64,000 nt of DNA from Haematococcus lacustris (taxonomy: Eukaryota > Chlorophyta > Chlorophyceae > Chlamydomonadales > Haematococcaceae): positions 2,801,045 to 2,865,044 of the forward strand of contig JASKMD010000030.1 of the NCBI GenBank assembly GCA_030144725.1, in the 5' to 3' direction. The position numbers and the translations under genes are program-made. The notes beneath the pieces are model-generated. The model was not told where the DNA came from and ran no database searches. It saw only the letters and a program-made list of their open reading frames with translations. This document shows, piece after piece, positions 9,774-19,510 of this stretch (position 1 is its first letter; each line of letters begins with the position of its first letter).

Positions 9774-10851
9774 GTGACACGCCCATCCACTAAGCGGTCA
9801 CGAGCCACCAAGGCACACCGCAAGGACACGCACACACAAACCCTCATGTCCCAATACCTCCCCAAACCCACTACGGGGATCCACACCACAGAAACAAATC
9901 CAATCATAGACGAGACACCGCTAACCACGCCAGAGAGTGACCCAAGAATGAGCCAACACCACAGACCCCCAACCGGACTGCCCCAAGCAACCCTCAACAG
10001 GCAACACATCACCCTCACAACCTTCAATGTCAGAGGCCTACACAGATCTAGAAACGAAGTCCTTAACCTGGTACACAAACAAAGCCCGGACATCTTAATC
10101 CTCACAGAAACTATGACCCAACCCAAGAGCAACAACAATAGTTCTGGCTGGCTGAAGAGGGTTATGCCCAACTACACCGTCCACCGTCACGAAGGCCATA
10201 GTGAGGTCCTTATTGGCATCAGACACGATCTAGCTATCCAGATGCAAGCCACCATGATGCCGCCGTGCACAGATGAGAACGTGAACACCCGATGCGTCAT
10301 CCTAAACCTCCGCCAACGGCAAAGCGAGGAACTCACACTCGTCGCCACGTACTGGCCGTCAGGGAACAACGATGACGCGATCCCGCTAAGGAAGAAGATG
10401 CAGGAGCACATACGGACTGCCACTGGACAACTGCCCGGCTCACTCATCCTGGCGGGAGATATCAATGCCACGATGAAAGCAGAGGACCGCTCCGAACACA
10501 CTGAATACCCACAAGACCACATGATGAGGGAGTTCGCCACAGAGATGCGCCTGTCCGAAGCTGATTCCGGCGACCGGGCCTGGACCTACCAGCAGCCACA
10601 CTGCAACAGCCGCATCGACGCCATCCTGACGCGCGATGCGAGACACGGCCCTGGGCACCGCACGCATGTCGACACACACGCGTACCTTAGTGACCACAGA
10701 CCGCTCACCGCCACACTGACCACAACCAGACTGGGCATAGAACTAGCAGCCACACATAAACCCCTGAAACACAGCCACACCATTCTCACCACCCCAATTA
10801 CCAACAATGACAGGGAAGCCTACCGCCTGGCAGTGCAACAACCCAGCTCAG
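9774..10851 (+). CDS. Non-LTR retrotransposon endonuclease domain (3' truncated by gap)
   Basis: The frame opens after a TGA at 9771 and the first ATG is at 9846. It encodes an AP-endonuclease-like (EEP) domain with the motifs in order: TTFNVRGL, ILTET, LILAGDINATM, SRIDAIL and YLSDHRPL. These correspond to the Asn, Glu, Asp/Asn, Ser-Arg-x-Asp and Asp-His active-site motifs that nick target DNA for target-primed reverse transcription. About 90 residues precede the domain. A reverse transcriptase should follow but the assembly gap begins at 10852. Array C lies directly upstream, and an equivalent array follows the 2A/Josephin ORF at 1676. The two ORFs may therefore be ORF1 and ORF2 of one element type. 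Confidence 0.85.
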
Positions 10852-11351
10852 NNNNNNNNNNNNNNNNNNNNNNNNNNNNNNNNNNNNNNNNNNNNNNNNN
10901 NNNNNNNNNNNNNNNNNNNNNNNNNNNNNNNNNNNNNNNNNNNNNNNNNNNNNNNNNNNNNNNNNNNNNNNNNNNNNNNNNNNNNNNNNNNNNNNNNNNN
11001 NNNNNNNNNNNNNNNNNNNNNNNNNNNNNNNNNNNNNNNNNNNNNNNNNNNNNNNNNNNNNNNNNNNNNNNNNNNNNNNNNNNNNNNNNNNNNNNNNNNN
11101 NNNNNNNNNNNNNNNNNNNNNNNNNNNNNNNNNNNNNNNNNNNNNNNNNNNNNNNNNNNNNNNNNNNNNNNNNNNNNNNNNNNNNNNNNNNNNNNNNNNN
11201 NNNNNNNNNNNNNNNNNNNNNNNNNNNNNNNNNNNNNNNNNNNNNNNNNNNNNNNNNNNNNNNNNNNNNNNNNNNNNNNNNNNNNNNNNNNNNNNNNNNN
11301 NNNNNNNNNNNNNNNNNNNNNNNNNNNNNNNNNNNNNNNNNNNNNNNNNNN
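10852..11351. other. Assembly gap (500 N)
   Basis: Exactly 500 N, a conventional placeholder length, so the true distance is unknown. It removes the reverse-transcriptase part of the retroelement. Reading frames across it are artefacts. The approximately 190 bases after it (11352-11544) contain no recognisable gene. Confidence 1.
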
Positions 11352-11544
11352 ACAGTGTACTTACATCGTGACGACGTCGTAAAGAACTAAATCATGATAA
11401 TAGTCATTGCGAACCATGAAGTCTCTAAAACGTTGCATGCACGTTCTTGCATGCAAAGAGCTGAGTGTCAGGATTACTACACACTACGAGTTGGGGAAGT
11501 GATGGTGGCCTGCAGTGATTGTACTAGGAGGTGGTGGTGGCTGC

Positions 11545-13692
11545 CTACTCGCCCATGCGCGCGAGGAGCTGAGCCTCAGTGTTGTGGCGAGCACCCAACC
11601 CAGCGTTGGCCTTGATGTAGATGAGCATCTTGGCGCGCTCTAGGGTAAGCCTGGTGCGGGCGGATGTGAACAACCTGCCCCATGCTGACCAATTGCGCTC
11701 TGATGCAGCCGAGGTGGCATGCACACCCAAGAGCCTGCTGGCTGCAACAGCCAGATGGGGGAAGCCGCGGGGGCCTGCCTTGCCCCAAAAGGCTCGCCGC
11801 ATGCTGATTGGCTCCACGGCCACCCTGCCAGCTGCATCTGGTGGCTTGGGGGCAAGCAGAGCTGCGAACCTCTCCAGCTCGCTGTCCCCCCAACCACCAA
11901 GCTGCAGCACATCTACCTCCCGCTGCACGGCTTGTTTGACCTGGCTGTCAGTGAGGTCTGGTCGCAAATGCTTGCTGAGGCGTGCCACCGTGGTGATGGC
12001 GTCCTCCTTCTCCTGTGGTGACAGCAGCCCAAAGGGGGGCTGGGGAGATGCGTTGAGACTGTCCTTGGGCGAGGCAAAGTTCACGCCGTCTAGCACGTAA
12101 GCGGCTGGCATGACCGGCCAGTAACCCTTGGCCAGCCGCTCCCGCAACAAGTCTAGCACGCCCAGTGTCCACTGCGGATTGTCACGCGACACCTCAAGCA
12201 CCCACTCCTCCGCACCCTGCACAGCATGGGCAGGGTTATTTGTGCAAGTGCGGGCGGGGCTAAGCATGGCCTGTGTGTTGCAAGCCGGGCGAAGCATGCT
12301 TGCCAATTGTACATGTTGTGCGCATGATGGCTGTGACGGATGTGCAGCTATGCATGCATCACCTTCAACAAGGTGTGCCAGATGGGAAGTAGCTGGCTGA
12401 GGTAGGGATAGTCAGCCTCCAGCTTGTGGGTGAAGTCGCAAATAGGCTTTAGGAGCTTGATGACCGCGCGCGGCAACTTCCACCACTCCGCTGCAACATG
12501 GCATGGCAAAGGCAGCCAACGCACCAGCAACACCAGCAGCTGTGGCCACCTCTACACCCCATGTGCCACCTCTACACCTCTACACCCCATGTGCCCCCAT
12601 GTACCCCATGTGCCACCTCTACACCTCTATACCCCATGTGCTTACCACCCCTTCCCCTCCCCTCCCCTCTCCTTCCCTCCCAGCTCACGTCGCATCAGGT
12701 TGTTAAAAACATCAGAGTTCCTGCTCGCCTTCTTCAGCTCAGGCCACTCCTCTGACTCCACAAGGCCACGGAGAGAGTCATGCAGTTCCAGCACATCCTC
12801 AGCCATGAACACGTTGTTGGAGAAGCGAGTGGGGTTGCCCGCACCGTCTTTTTAGGCTGTTGGCGCTGCTGCTGTTGCTAAAACAAGCCCCCCCTTATGG
12901 CAGAGCAGTCGCCGAGCACAAGGGAGATCTGCGCCACCTCCCCCAACAGTTGGGACACATAAGGTGCCCTGAGCTTGGAAGCAGGCAGGGTGGGCAGGGT
13001 AGGCCTCGCTGCAGCTGGTACTGCAGTTGTTGCAGCGGGGGCCAGCAGGAAGCCTGGGCGGGTGGGCTCTGCATTGGCAGGGGTGCCGGGGGAGTCTGCC
13101 CCGCCTAAGCCACCCGCCAGCCATCCCCGCCCTAAGGCAACCCTGTCACGTCCTCCGCCAACCCCACCCTGCATTGGCGAAGTGCGCAGCAAAGAGAGAC
13201 CCTGCACCATGTGCTGCCCATGCTGTTGCTGCTCCCCCAGCCTCTCCCCTTGCTGCTGCAGCTGCTGACCCTGCCCTTGCCAGGGGATAGGCGTAGGCCG
13301 TGGTAGATGCTGCAGAAGCTGCTCGATAGGCACACCATGACTCAGGAGCTCAGCAATGGCTGCTCCATGTGCTGTTGTGAGCTGCTGCACCTGGCCATGC
13401 GCACACCTGCAGCAGCAGGTCCTTGATGCCCACAGCATCCTTCTTGAGATCAGAGACGTCCTTGACATCGTGGAAGATGCGCCCGCCCTCAGGGAGCAGG
13501 GAGCTGAAGTCCATGAGCGAGGCTCCAAGCTGGGCGTACTTGTTCTTGTAGCCGTCAGACACCCCCATGGCAACGGTCTGCATGGAGTGCAACAGGTTCC
13601 ACGGCGGGGTTGCAGCTGAGTAATGGCAACCGTGCAGGCAGCAGCGTTGCAGGCAGCAGCGTGCAGGCAGCAGCGTGCAGGCAGCAGCTAGG

Positions 13693-13747
<55 letters not shown>

Positions 13748-14229
13748 TTGGCTGGCTGGTTGGCTGGCTGGCTGGCTGCCTGCCTCCATCTCCAGCTCAA
13801 GCACAAGGGACATCTGATTGTACTTACGTTTGTCACCTCCAGTCCAGTTTTGTCACCTCCAGTGCCACCTGCTTCGCCACCTTTCGCTGGACTTCCTGGT
13901 ACCGCAACAGCAGCTGAGAGGTTAGCAAAGACCTCCCGCTCATCATGCCAATGCCAACCAGTGTGAAGGCATCTCGCAGCCATGGATTGTCCACCTGAAG
14001 TCACCGAGCAAGATGCTTGTAGGCAAGCTCCGTCTGCATGCCTCACACATATGCATACCTTAGCAAACGGGATTTCTGCATCGATAAACCACATATGAAT
14101 CCTTCGCCAAAACTCAGTCATGATGTTAGCAGGCAAGCGTACCTTGTAGGCGAAGAAGAAATGCAGTAGAAGAGAAGTAAGAAGATTTCTCCGGCAGAAC
14201 GTCCCGCCTGGAGCGCGGCCTGCTTCCAC
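11545..14229 (-). CDS. hAT-superfamily transposase (multi-exon, 5' end unresolved)
   Basis: The last exon (12216-11545) carries the hAT dimerisation domain: FPHLAVAASRLLGVHATSAA, then SERNWSAWGRLFTSARTRL, preceded by YWPVMPAAYVLD. The exon ending at 12363 gives the typical helix LKPICDFTHKLEADYPYLSQ and joins 12216 in phase 0. An exon near 12680-12850 encodes TRFSNNVFMAEDVLELHDSL, the region before it in hAT proteins. Exons at 13407-13577 and 13857-13994, and one ending at 14059, supply the N-terminal DUF659-like part (FIDAEIPFAK joined to VDNPWLRDAFTLVG). hAT proteins cut and paste DNA as dimers. No BED zinc finger was found and the exon between 12860 and 13400 is uncertain, so the gene may be broken. 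The intron near 12545-12645 holds a CACCTCTACACCCCATGTGC minisatellite. Confidence 0.7.
12545..12645. repeat. Minisatellite in a hAT intron
   Basis: Four to five imperfect copies built from ACCTCTACACC and CCCATGTGCC modules. The run is followed by a C/T-rich tract to 12680. Confidence 0.8.
13690..13777. repeat. (GGCT)n microsatellite
   Basis: About 20 GGCT tetramers with a few GGTT variants. It lies in the presumed intron between hAT exons at 13577 and 13857. A shorter GGCT run occurs at 29382-29420. Confidence 0.95.
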
Positions 14230-14347
14230 AACTTATGCCAAGTAGCACGCTAAAGGTGCGATGTTCATCAAGAAATAGCTACCAGTCAATTGGTAAAGAA
14301 TGTGTGGCATGGGTTGCTTGCAGGTGAAGTGGATGGAGAACTGGTGA
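13886..14347 (-). repeat. Inverted copy of a 462-bp hAT segment
   Basis: This stretch on the minus strand matches 15468-15929 on the plus strand (and 19957-20418) almost base for base. It starts at CCAGTTCTCCATCCACTTCA and ends at GTCCAGCGAA. It contains the exon encoding FWRRIHMWFIDAEIPFAK and the one starting VDNPWLRD. The two copies face each other across about 1.1 kb. Confidence 0.9.
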
Positions 14348-15107
14348 ACTGAAGGATCCTGGAGCGAAGGTGAACTGAAGGAGCCTGGAGCGCAGGACCA
14401 GTCGTAAGCTGGAAGCCATGAAGTGCAGCCAAGGGAAGCAGCTTGGCAGAGCAGCCAAGAGCAGCCAGAAGCGGTTAGAAGCCAGGAGCGGCAGCGATGA
14501 GCGGCAGCGATGAGCGGCAACGATGAGCAGCACCCACCCCCCACGTCCCACACCCAACCCCATTCCCCCCTCACACACTCAACCTAGCAAGTGAGTGAGT
14601 GGTGAGTGGCTAGCCCTTGCAACTGTGTGGCTTTATGTACCTAGTCTGACCGCTGTCATGCCCTTGTTTTTCTGCAGGTTCTGACGGTCACACTGACGGT
14701 CACACTGACGGTTCTGCAGGTTCTGACGCCCAGCCCAGCCCAGCTGGCCTCCTGCCCCTTGGCCTCTTCCTCCGTCCCTCTCCTGTCCCACCACCACCAC
14801 TTCCAAGTCCGCAACCCCGTCTCCCCCCACCCCAGCGGGTAGCCTGGAGCGGGCAGCCTGGAGCCAGCGCTAGTAGTAGCAGCCAACGCAGCCCTCACTA
14901 GCCATGCCAAGTCAGTCACCCCACCCGCCTCTCCCACTCACTGGCCTCCTCCATACTAGTAACATACACTACCCACCCAGGTCACAGGCGTACACTACAA
15001 CATTGATTAGAAATTGTTGCAATACCATGGCTGTAGTGCTTTGCATGGGTGCAAGACATGCGGCATGGCTGACTGCATGGCATGGCATGTTTGTTTCTTG
15101 CAGGTCA
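14348..15107. other. Spacer without a recognisable gene
   Basis: Contains short direct repeats (GAACTGAAGGA and CTGGAGCG near 14345-14400; GCGGCAGCGATGA near 14490-14520; CTGACGGTCACA at 14680-14720) and C-rich tracts. I see no coding sequence. It ends with a C/T-rich TTTGTTTCTTGCAG at the left edge of the tandem duplication, which could be a stranded splice acceptor. Confidence 0.5.
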
Positions 15108-15452
15108 CCTCCTTGTTCTTGTCTGGGTTTTAACCCACCCCTTCAGCATTGGCACAGATGAAGCCCAGCCAACAGCGGAACATAGCTGAGCCCACAGGGC
15201 GCACCTGATAAGTACGAGGGCACTAGTGCCACTTTGCGTGGCATGCCTAGCAAACTTTGTGTCCTACCATGCACAGTGTCACGGCAGCAAGTTTAGTGCT
15301 CTGTATGCAGGCTTGGTGCTTTGGTGGTAGGCCTTGTACTTTGGCAGAGGGTCTTGTGCTCTGGCCGTGAGCCCATGTAACATCGATGAGTTTCCTGCAT
15401 CGATCCCCCATCGAATCGATGGATGGAGCCGACTCGAAACATGCCTCGAACT

Positions 15453-16690
15453 TCAGGTGGCCCCAACTGACCAGTTCTCCATCCACTTCACCTGCAAGCA
15501 ACCCATGCCACACATTCTTTACCAATTGACTGGTAGCTATTTCTTGATGAACATCGCACCTTTAGCGTGCTACTTGGCATAAGTTGTGGAAGCAGGCCGC
15601 GCTCCAGGCGGGACGTTCTGCCGGAGAAATCTTCTTACTTCTCTTCTACTGCATTTCTTCTTCGCCTACAAGGTACGCTTGCCTGCTAACATCATGACTG
15701 AGTTTTGGCGAAGGATTCATATGTGGTTTATCGATGCAGAAATCCCGTTTGCTAAGGTATGCATATGTGTGAGGCATGCAGACGGAGCTTGCCTACAAGC
15801 ATCTTGCTCGGTGACTTCAGGTGGACAATCCATGGCTGCGAGATGCCTTCACACTGGTTGGCATTGGCATGATGAGCGGGAGGTCTTTGCTAACCTCTCA
15901 GCTGCTGTTGCGGTACCAGGAAGTCCAGCGAATGCCCGCAAATGCCCGCAAATGCCCGCAATGGAGGGGGTGGGCTGGGAGGGGGTGGGCTTGGGAAGGG
16001 GGCGAGGGAAAGGCCTGGGAGGGGGTGGGCAGGCTCAACGAGGTGGGCACCTGCAATGATGGGTGGAGGGGGGGCGGGCATGGTGGGTCGTTGCATGCCG
16101 TGACCTTGAACCTGCCTAGTGAACATGATGTAACTTCAAAGTTGTCAAACAGATAGAGGCCTAAGCTGTTTGTTGTGCGGTTTGTTTCAACAGATGCGCT
16201 AATGGGTCAAGAACAATTAAAATATAGCCATTTTCTTGTTGGTGCAGCGGGTGCAACACAGTGGAGGACACAGTGGAGGAGGGGGGGGGTAACCCGGTAC
16301 TACCTTAGTGTGCGCTGACCCAAGTGATGTATTTGGCGGCAGCGAGTATATTTATATGTCATAAACACCCCGTCAAGGTGCCCTGCACGCCCGGCAGACA
16401 TCGCGTTGGGTGTCAGCCGGACATTCCATTTGTGCACAACCAGCTCACTACGCTACGTAGATGGGGTCACAGCGATGTGGCTCACCGTGCCAAGGAGGCC
16501 CATATCGCCGCTGTGATTTGTTCGCGGGCACATGTGGCAGTACGCGAGCAAAGACTCCAATGACTAGCGCTGATGGTCAGATTACGCGGACTACATTGCG
16601 GCTGCCAATGTGATAAACGGTATCGAAAACGGTGCAGTTTTGAGAGAGTACTTGCATGAAGATTACCAACCCCATGTTGGGGCCACCTGA
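15453..16690. mobile_element. Non-autonomous hAT element (copy 1)
   Basis: Bounded by a perfect 15-bp inverted repeat: TCAGGTGGCCCCAAC at 15453-15467 and its complement at 16676-16690. Flanking bases are CTCGAACT on the left and CTCGAACA on the right, a 7-of-8 match consistent with the 8-bp target duplication of hAT elements. The left third keeps transposase exons in plus orientation (FIDAEIPFAK, then VDNPWLRDAFTLVG from 15821). The coding sequence is lost after YQEVQR, where an ATGCCCGCA triplication and a GGGTGGG-rich tract begin. The right part is unrelated to the exons. It interrupts the 3' flank of the Fanzor-like gene ending at 16825. Confidence 0.8.
16324..16690 (+). pseudogene. Coding-like remnant in the right part of the hAT element
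   Basis: An 80-codon frame (16324-16563) gives HNQLTTLRRWGHSDVAHRAK. A second stretch in another frame, ending in a TGA at 16688-16690, reads SDYADYIAAANVINGIENGA followed by VLREYLHEDYQP. The composition looks like degraded protein-coding DNA but I do not recognise it. The stop lies in the terminal inverted repeat. The same stretch recurs at 20813-21179. Confidence 0.3.
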
Positions 16691-16824
16691 CTCGAACATG
16701 CCCCGAACATGCCTAAAATATGCCTAGAATATGCATAAAACATGCCTCGAACATGCCTCGAAATCACAAAAATCGATACCCCCATCGAATCGACAGCTTA
16801 CCCCATCGAAAGACTGGGCCGAAA
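16691..16824 (-). ncRNA. Candidate guide-RNA region 3' of Fanzor A
   Basis: Directly after the stop codon on the minus strand lie several copies of a CATCGAAT/ATCGATGGGG motif able to pair with each other. They are followed by five to six near-repeats of the form CGAACATGCC. The same mixture continues at 15370-15452 (CATCGATTCGATGGGG, CGAAACATGCCTCGAAC), beyond the inserted hAT. TnpB-family guide RNAs are normally encoded across the 3' end of the nuclease gene and its flank, so this is the expected position. No RNA is demonstrated. The equivalent in unit 2 is 21180-21313. Confidence 0.35.
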
Positions 16825-18381
16825 TCAGTCGGCGTCGATCCCCCTATTCGGTCCGCAATCGAGGCGGGATCGATGGGGGGGAAAATGTCCGACGATGGCT
16901 GGGCGGCCATCCCAGTAGCACAGCTCAGTGGGGCGTGGGCCTGGGCCGACTGCACAGCGGCGGATGTTCAGCGCGGCTGAGACGTCCCGGTCATAGAACC
17001 TGCACATGGGTGTGGGAAATGCATGAAGTCAAGTCATGGCCCATGTCATGTGTCACTTCATGTGGGATATGTTGCGGCCATGCACATGTGCAGTGTCAGG
17101 CCATTGCTTACCTGATGTTGTTGCTTGTTGAGCACATCAAGCCCCGGACTTGGGATCGCTTTGCCTCGCTGTACACTGGCCGCAGCCACCTGCATGGACA
17201 CATGCAGCAATGCACATTTGTAAGATTTTTCCTTACCTTCCCAATCTTGACCCTACCCAGCCACCTTGACTCCACCACCTCCCAGCACTAACCTAACCCT
17301 CCCCCACTGACCCTCTCACCTGAAGGACTCAGGCGGCTGCCCAGGGAGGGCCTCACTGGGGTGGCTGTAGGCTGAGCTGACCCGGCTTGTGCGGAACTCA
17401 TCTACCGTCACCACTCGCCCTGCTGGGAACTGCCTCAGCGCCTCCTTCAGCATCTGGCTGACCGGGACACCACTGCAGCCAATGCTGCCGCTGCCACTGA
17501 AGCCAGCAGCCCCATAGGCCAGTGCCAGGGGACGGTCTGGCCACCGCTTCTTGGCCTGCTTGATGAGCTGCAGCCACACATGGTACAACACACAAGGCAC
17601 ACATGTGTAAGGTCAGGTTCACCATGGGGCAGCAGCAGCAGCAGTTGGCCAGGTGCAAGAGCATGAGCTGACTTTGATTGGCTACTCCCTAGCTTATAGG
17701 CCTACTACTAATAGGCCTTACCTTGGACCAGAAGCCTGCCACCACGCGCTTCTTGCCACAGTTGCTGAAAGCTGTCTCCAGCTGCTTGCCGACGTGGTCC
17801 ACCATGTTGGTGTCAGAGGGGTGGCGAGGGATGGCTGCGAGGCGATCGCGAAGGTCGGGGTGCGCTGCCAACACGGCAGCCACTGCCGCGTTGGGCCGAG
17901 TGTTCGCGCCGTTTCCGGGCAGGCCCCGGACCAGCTGCAGGAACAGGTTCCGGCAGCTCAGGTCCGGGATGGCTGCCTGGGAGACTGGGATGTCTGTGTA
18001 CACGGGCTGGTCGTGCAGGCCGAGCGGGTCGGCTACGTGAATGGTAAACAAGCCGCGCACGAGTAAGCCAAACAGCAGGCTGGCGAGCACCGCCCGCTCG
18101 CTGATGGCCTCCACTCGTGGCTGCACCGCGTCGTCCAGGAAGGCATCCCAAAGTTCTTGCGGCAAGTGGTCGATGAGGTGGGCTAGCTTACACTTCCTGC
18201 CGTGGTATGTGTTGTCCCTATCGCGGGCAGCGCGGGCCTCTCCGGAAACCTTTATATTTCGCTCCGCTTCGGTGAGGTCCGGCTGTAGTGCCTCGTCGCG
18301 GTCCTCAATGTCACTGCCTAGGTCCTCCGGCACTGGCCTAGGCACGGTTCGTCTTTTTTTCTTAGCCATAGAAAACGACAT
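16825..18381 (-). CDS. Fanzor-like TnpB-related protein A, copy 1 (386 aa)
   Basis: Four exons, 18381-17722, 17567-17320, 17189-17112 and 16999-16825, join in phase 0, 2, 2 and total 387 codons. The start is the ATG at 18381; MAKKKRR, a likely nuclear signal, follows at 18369. The first 220 residues form a helical N-terminal region. Exon 2 gives GAAGFSGSGSIGCSG and VTVDEFRTSRVSS, the RuvC-II motif with E277. Exon 4 gives FYDRDVSAALNIRR, the RuvC-III motif with D334. This EFRTSR...RDxxAAxN signature is typical of Fanzor, the eukaryotic RNA-guided nuclease. I cannot find a RuvC-I aspartate (DxG), and the zinc-ribbon cysteines are mostly missing (SSAYSH, LMCSTS). The protein is shorter than usual Fanzors, so it is probably an internally deleted, catalytically dead form. 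Confidence 0.7.
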
Positions 18382-18426
18382 CGTCAAGCCGCCACAATAC
18401 GGGAAAATTGTTAGTTTTGTTTGTTT

Positions 18427-18572
18427 GCATTTACAATGTTGCCAGAGGGGTGGTCCGCTACGACGCTACTTTACGACCCTTATTACTATCAACAGGAGAG
18501 ACAACATGGGCACTAGCAGGTGTTGCAGGCATTTACAATGTTGCCAGAGGGGTGGTCCGCTACGACGCTACT
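18427..18572. repeat. 44-bp direct repeat upstream of Fanzor A
   Basis: GCATTTACAATGTTGCCAGA and the following 24 bases occur at 18427-18470 and again at 18529-18572, just 5' of the Fanzor A start. TATCAACAGGAG also occurs twice (18487 and 18866). The region may carry the promoter or the element's left end. It is repeated at +4489. Confidence 0.85.
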
Positions 18573-18779
18573 AAAGCTAGCAGATGTTACAGAGACAACA
18601 TGGGCGGCCCTATCTCTTTTTCTCCTGGGGGGGTCGGCCGGGGGGACGCTCGCGGAGACAAAGAGATCAAATGGAGCTCACTCTAGGAGAGTTATTCGTC
18701 TCTATCTCCGCGCATTGGAAACGGGAGAGAAGAGATCCGGACCGTTTGCGGCAGTTAGAGGGACATGGGCTGGCGGCTG

Positions 18780-18845
18780 ATCTCTTTCTCTCTTCTCTTT
18801 CTCTCTTTCTCTTCTCTTTCTCTCCGATCTCTTTTCTCTTTTCTC
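18780..18845. repeat. CTCTTT-rich polypyrimidine tract
   Basis: About 65 bases of TCTCTTTCTCTC-type sequence between the Fanzor A promoter region and the Fanzor B remnant. It is also present at 23269-23334. Confidence 0.85.
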
Positions 18846-18865
18846 CGTGCATTGGAAACGCGCAC

Positions 18866-18960
18866 TATCAACAGGAGTGAGAGACCGGTGTGTGTCCCTA
18901 ACCTAGGTTCCTAAGTTAGGAATCTTAACCCTAGGAGTCGCTAGAGCCCTACCCTACCCT
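18866..18960 (-). ncRNA. Candidate guide-RNA region 3' of Fanzor B
   Basis: The 3' flank is conserved in three places (18866-18960, 23355-23449 and 31571-31660), from GAACAGGAGTGAGAGACCGG onward. The two unit copies contain a perfect 7-bp stem TTCCTAA-G-TTAGGAA between two CCTAACCTAGG/CCCTAGG motifs. The third copy lacks exactly this hairpin. Conservation outside the ORF, strand and position suit an omega-RNA scaffold or element end. This is inference only. Confidence 0.4.
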
Positions 18961-19510
18961 GTGCACACTCTAGCGCACACACATCCCCTTTGTGAGGGGC
19001 AATCGAATTGTGTTTTTGTTTTATTCTTGGCATGATACGCATGACTATCGCAGCCGCTGGTGCCGCCGCTGCCACTTCCGCAGCAGGCCCTTGTCGCGCA
19101 CGAGCACCCACTCCTGGCCTGCCTGGGTTAGGCATGGCGGGGCGGCCCAGCCAGCTGCTGAGCTCGCGAGGGCGGCCCGGCCCGGCTGCGATGCGGCGGA
19201 TGTTCAGTGCGGCTGACACGTCACGGTCGTAGAACCTGATGCCTGTGCTTGTCGAGCACATCAGGCCCCGGATCCGGGATCGCACCGGGCACAGCCACCT
19301 GCAAGGCGACATAGATCAGTGCACATTTGTAAGATCTTTCCTTGCCAAACCAGGTGTTGGTGTGTGAGATTACATTCTATGTAATGACTCACCTACAATG
19401 CACATGCACCTGAGGTCTCTCACTTAATGGACTCTGCTTGGCCTGCCACCACATTGGTGCGGGCAGAGCTGACCCGGCTGGTACGGAACTCATGCACCAT
19501 ACACATGGTA
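18941..19510 (-). pseudogene. Fanzor-like B, C-terminal remnant (copy 1)
   Basis: An exon around 19510-19429 reads VHEFRTSRVSSARTN (RuvC-II). It is followed by a donor and then a second exon from about 19302 with RGLMCSTSTG and FYDRDVSAALNIRRIAAGPG (RuvC-III). After GRPAMPNPGRPG the frame shifts: the +1 frame reads QEWVLVRDKGLLRKWQRR and stops cleanly, which looks like the ancestral C-terminus. The N-terminal two thirds are absent. The DxDxxxA motif is intact but the protein cannot be active. Confidence 0.65.

Noticed and set aside
15586..16059. 157-residue ORF beginning MEAGRAPGGTFC as a host gene
   Set aside because: It reads through a hAT intron; the real exons are FIDAEIPFAK joined to VDNPWLRD, and it recurs in every hAT copy.
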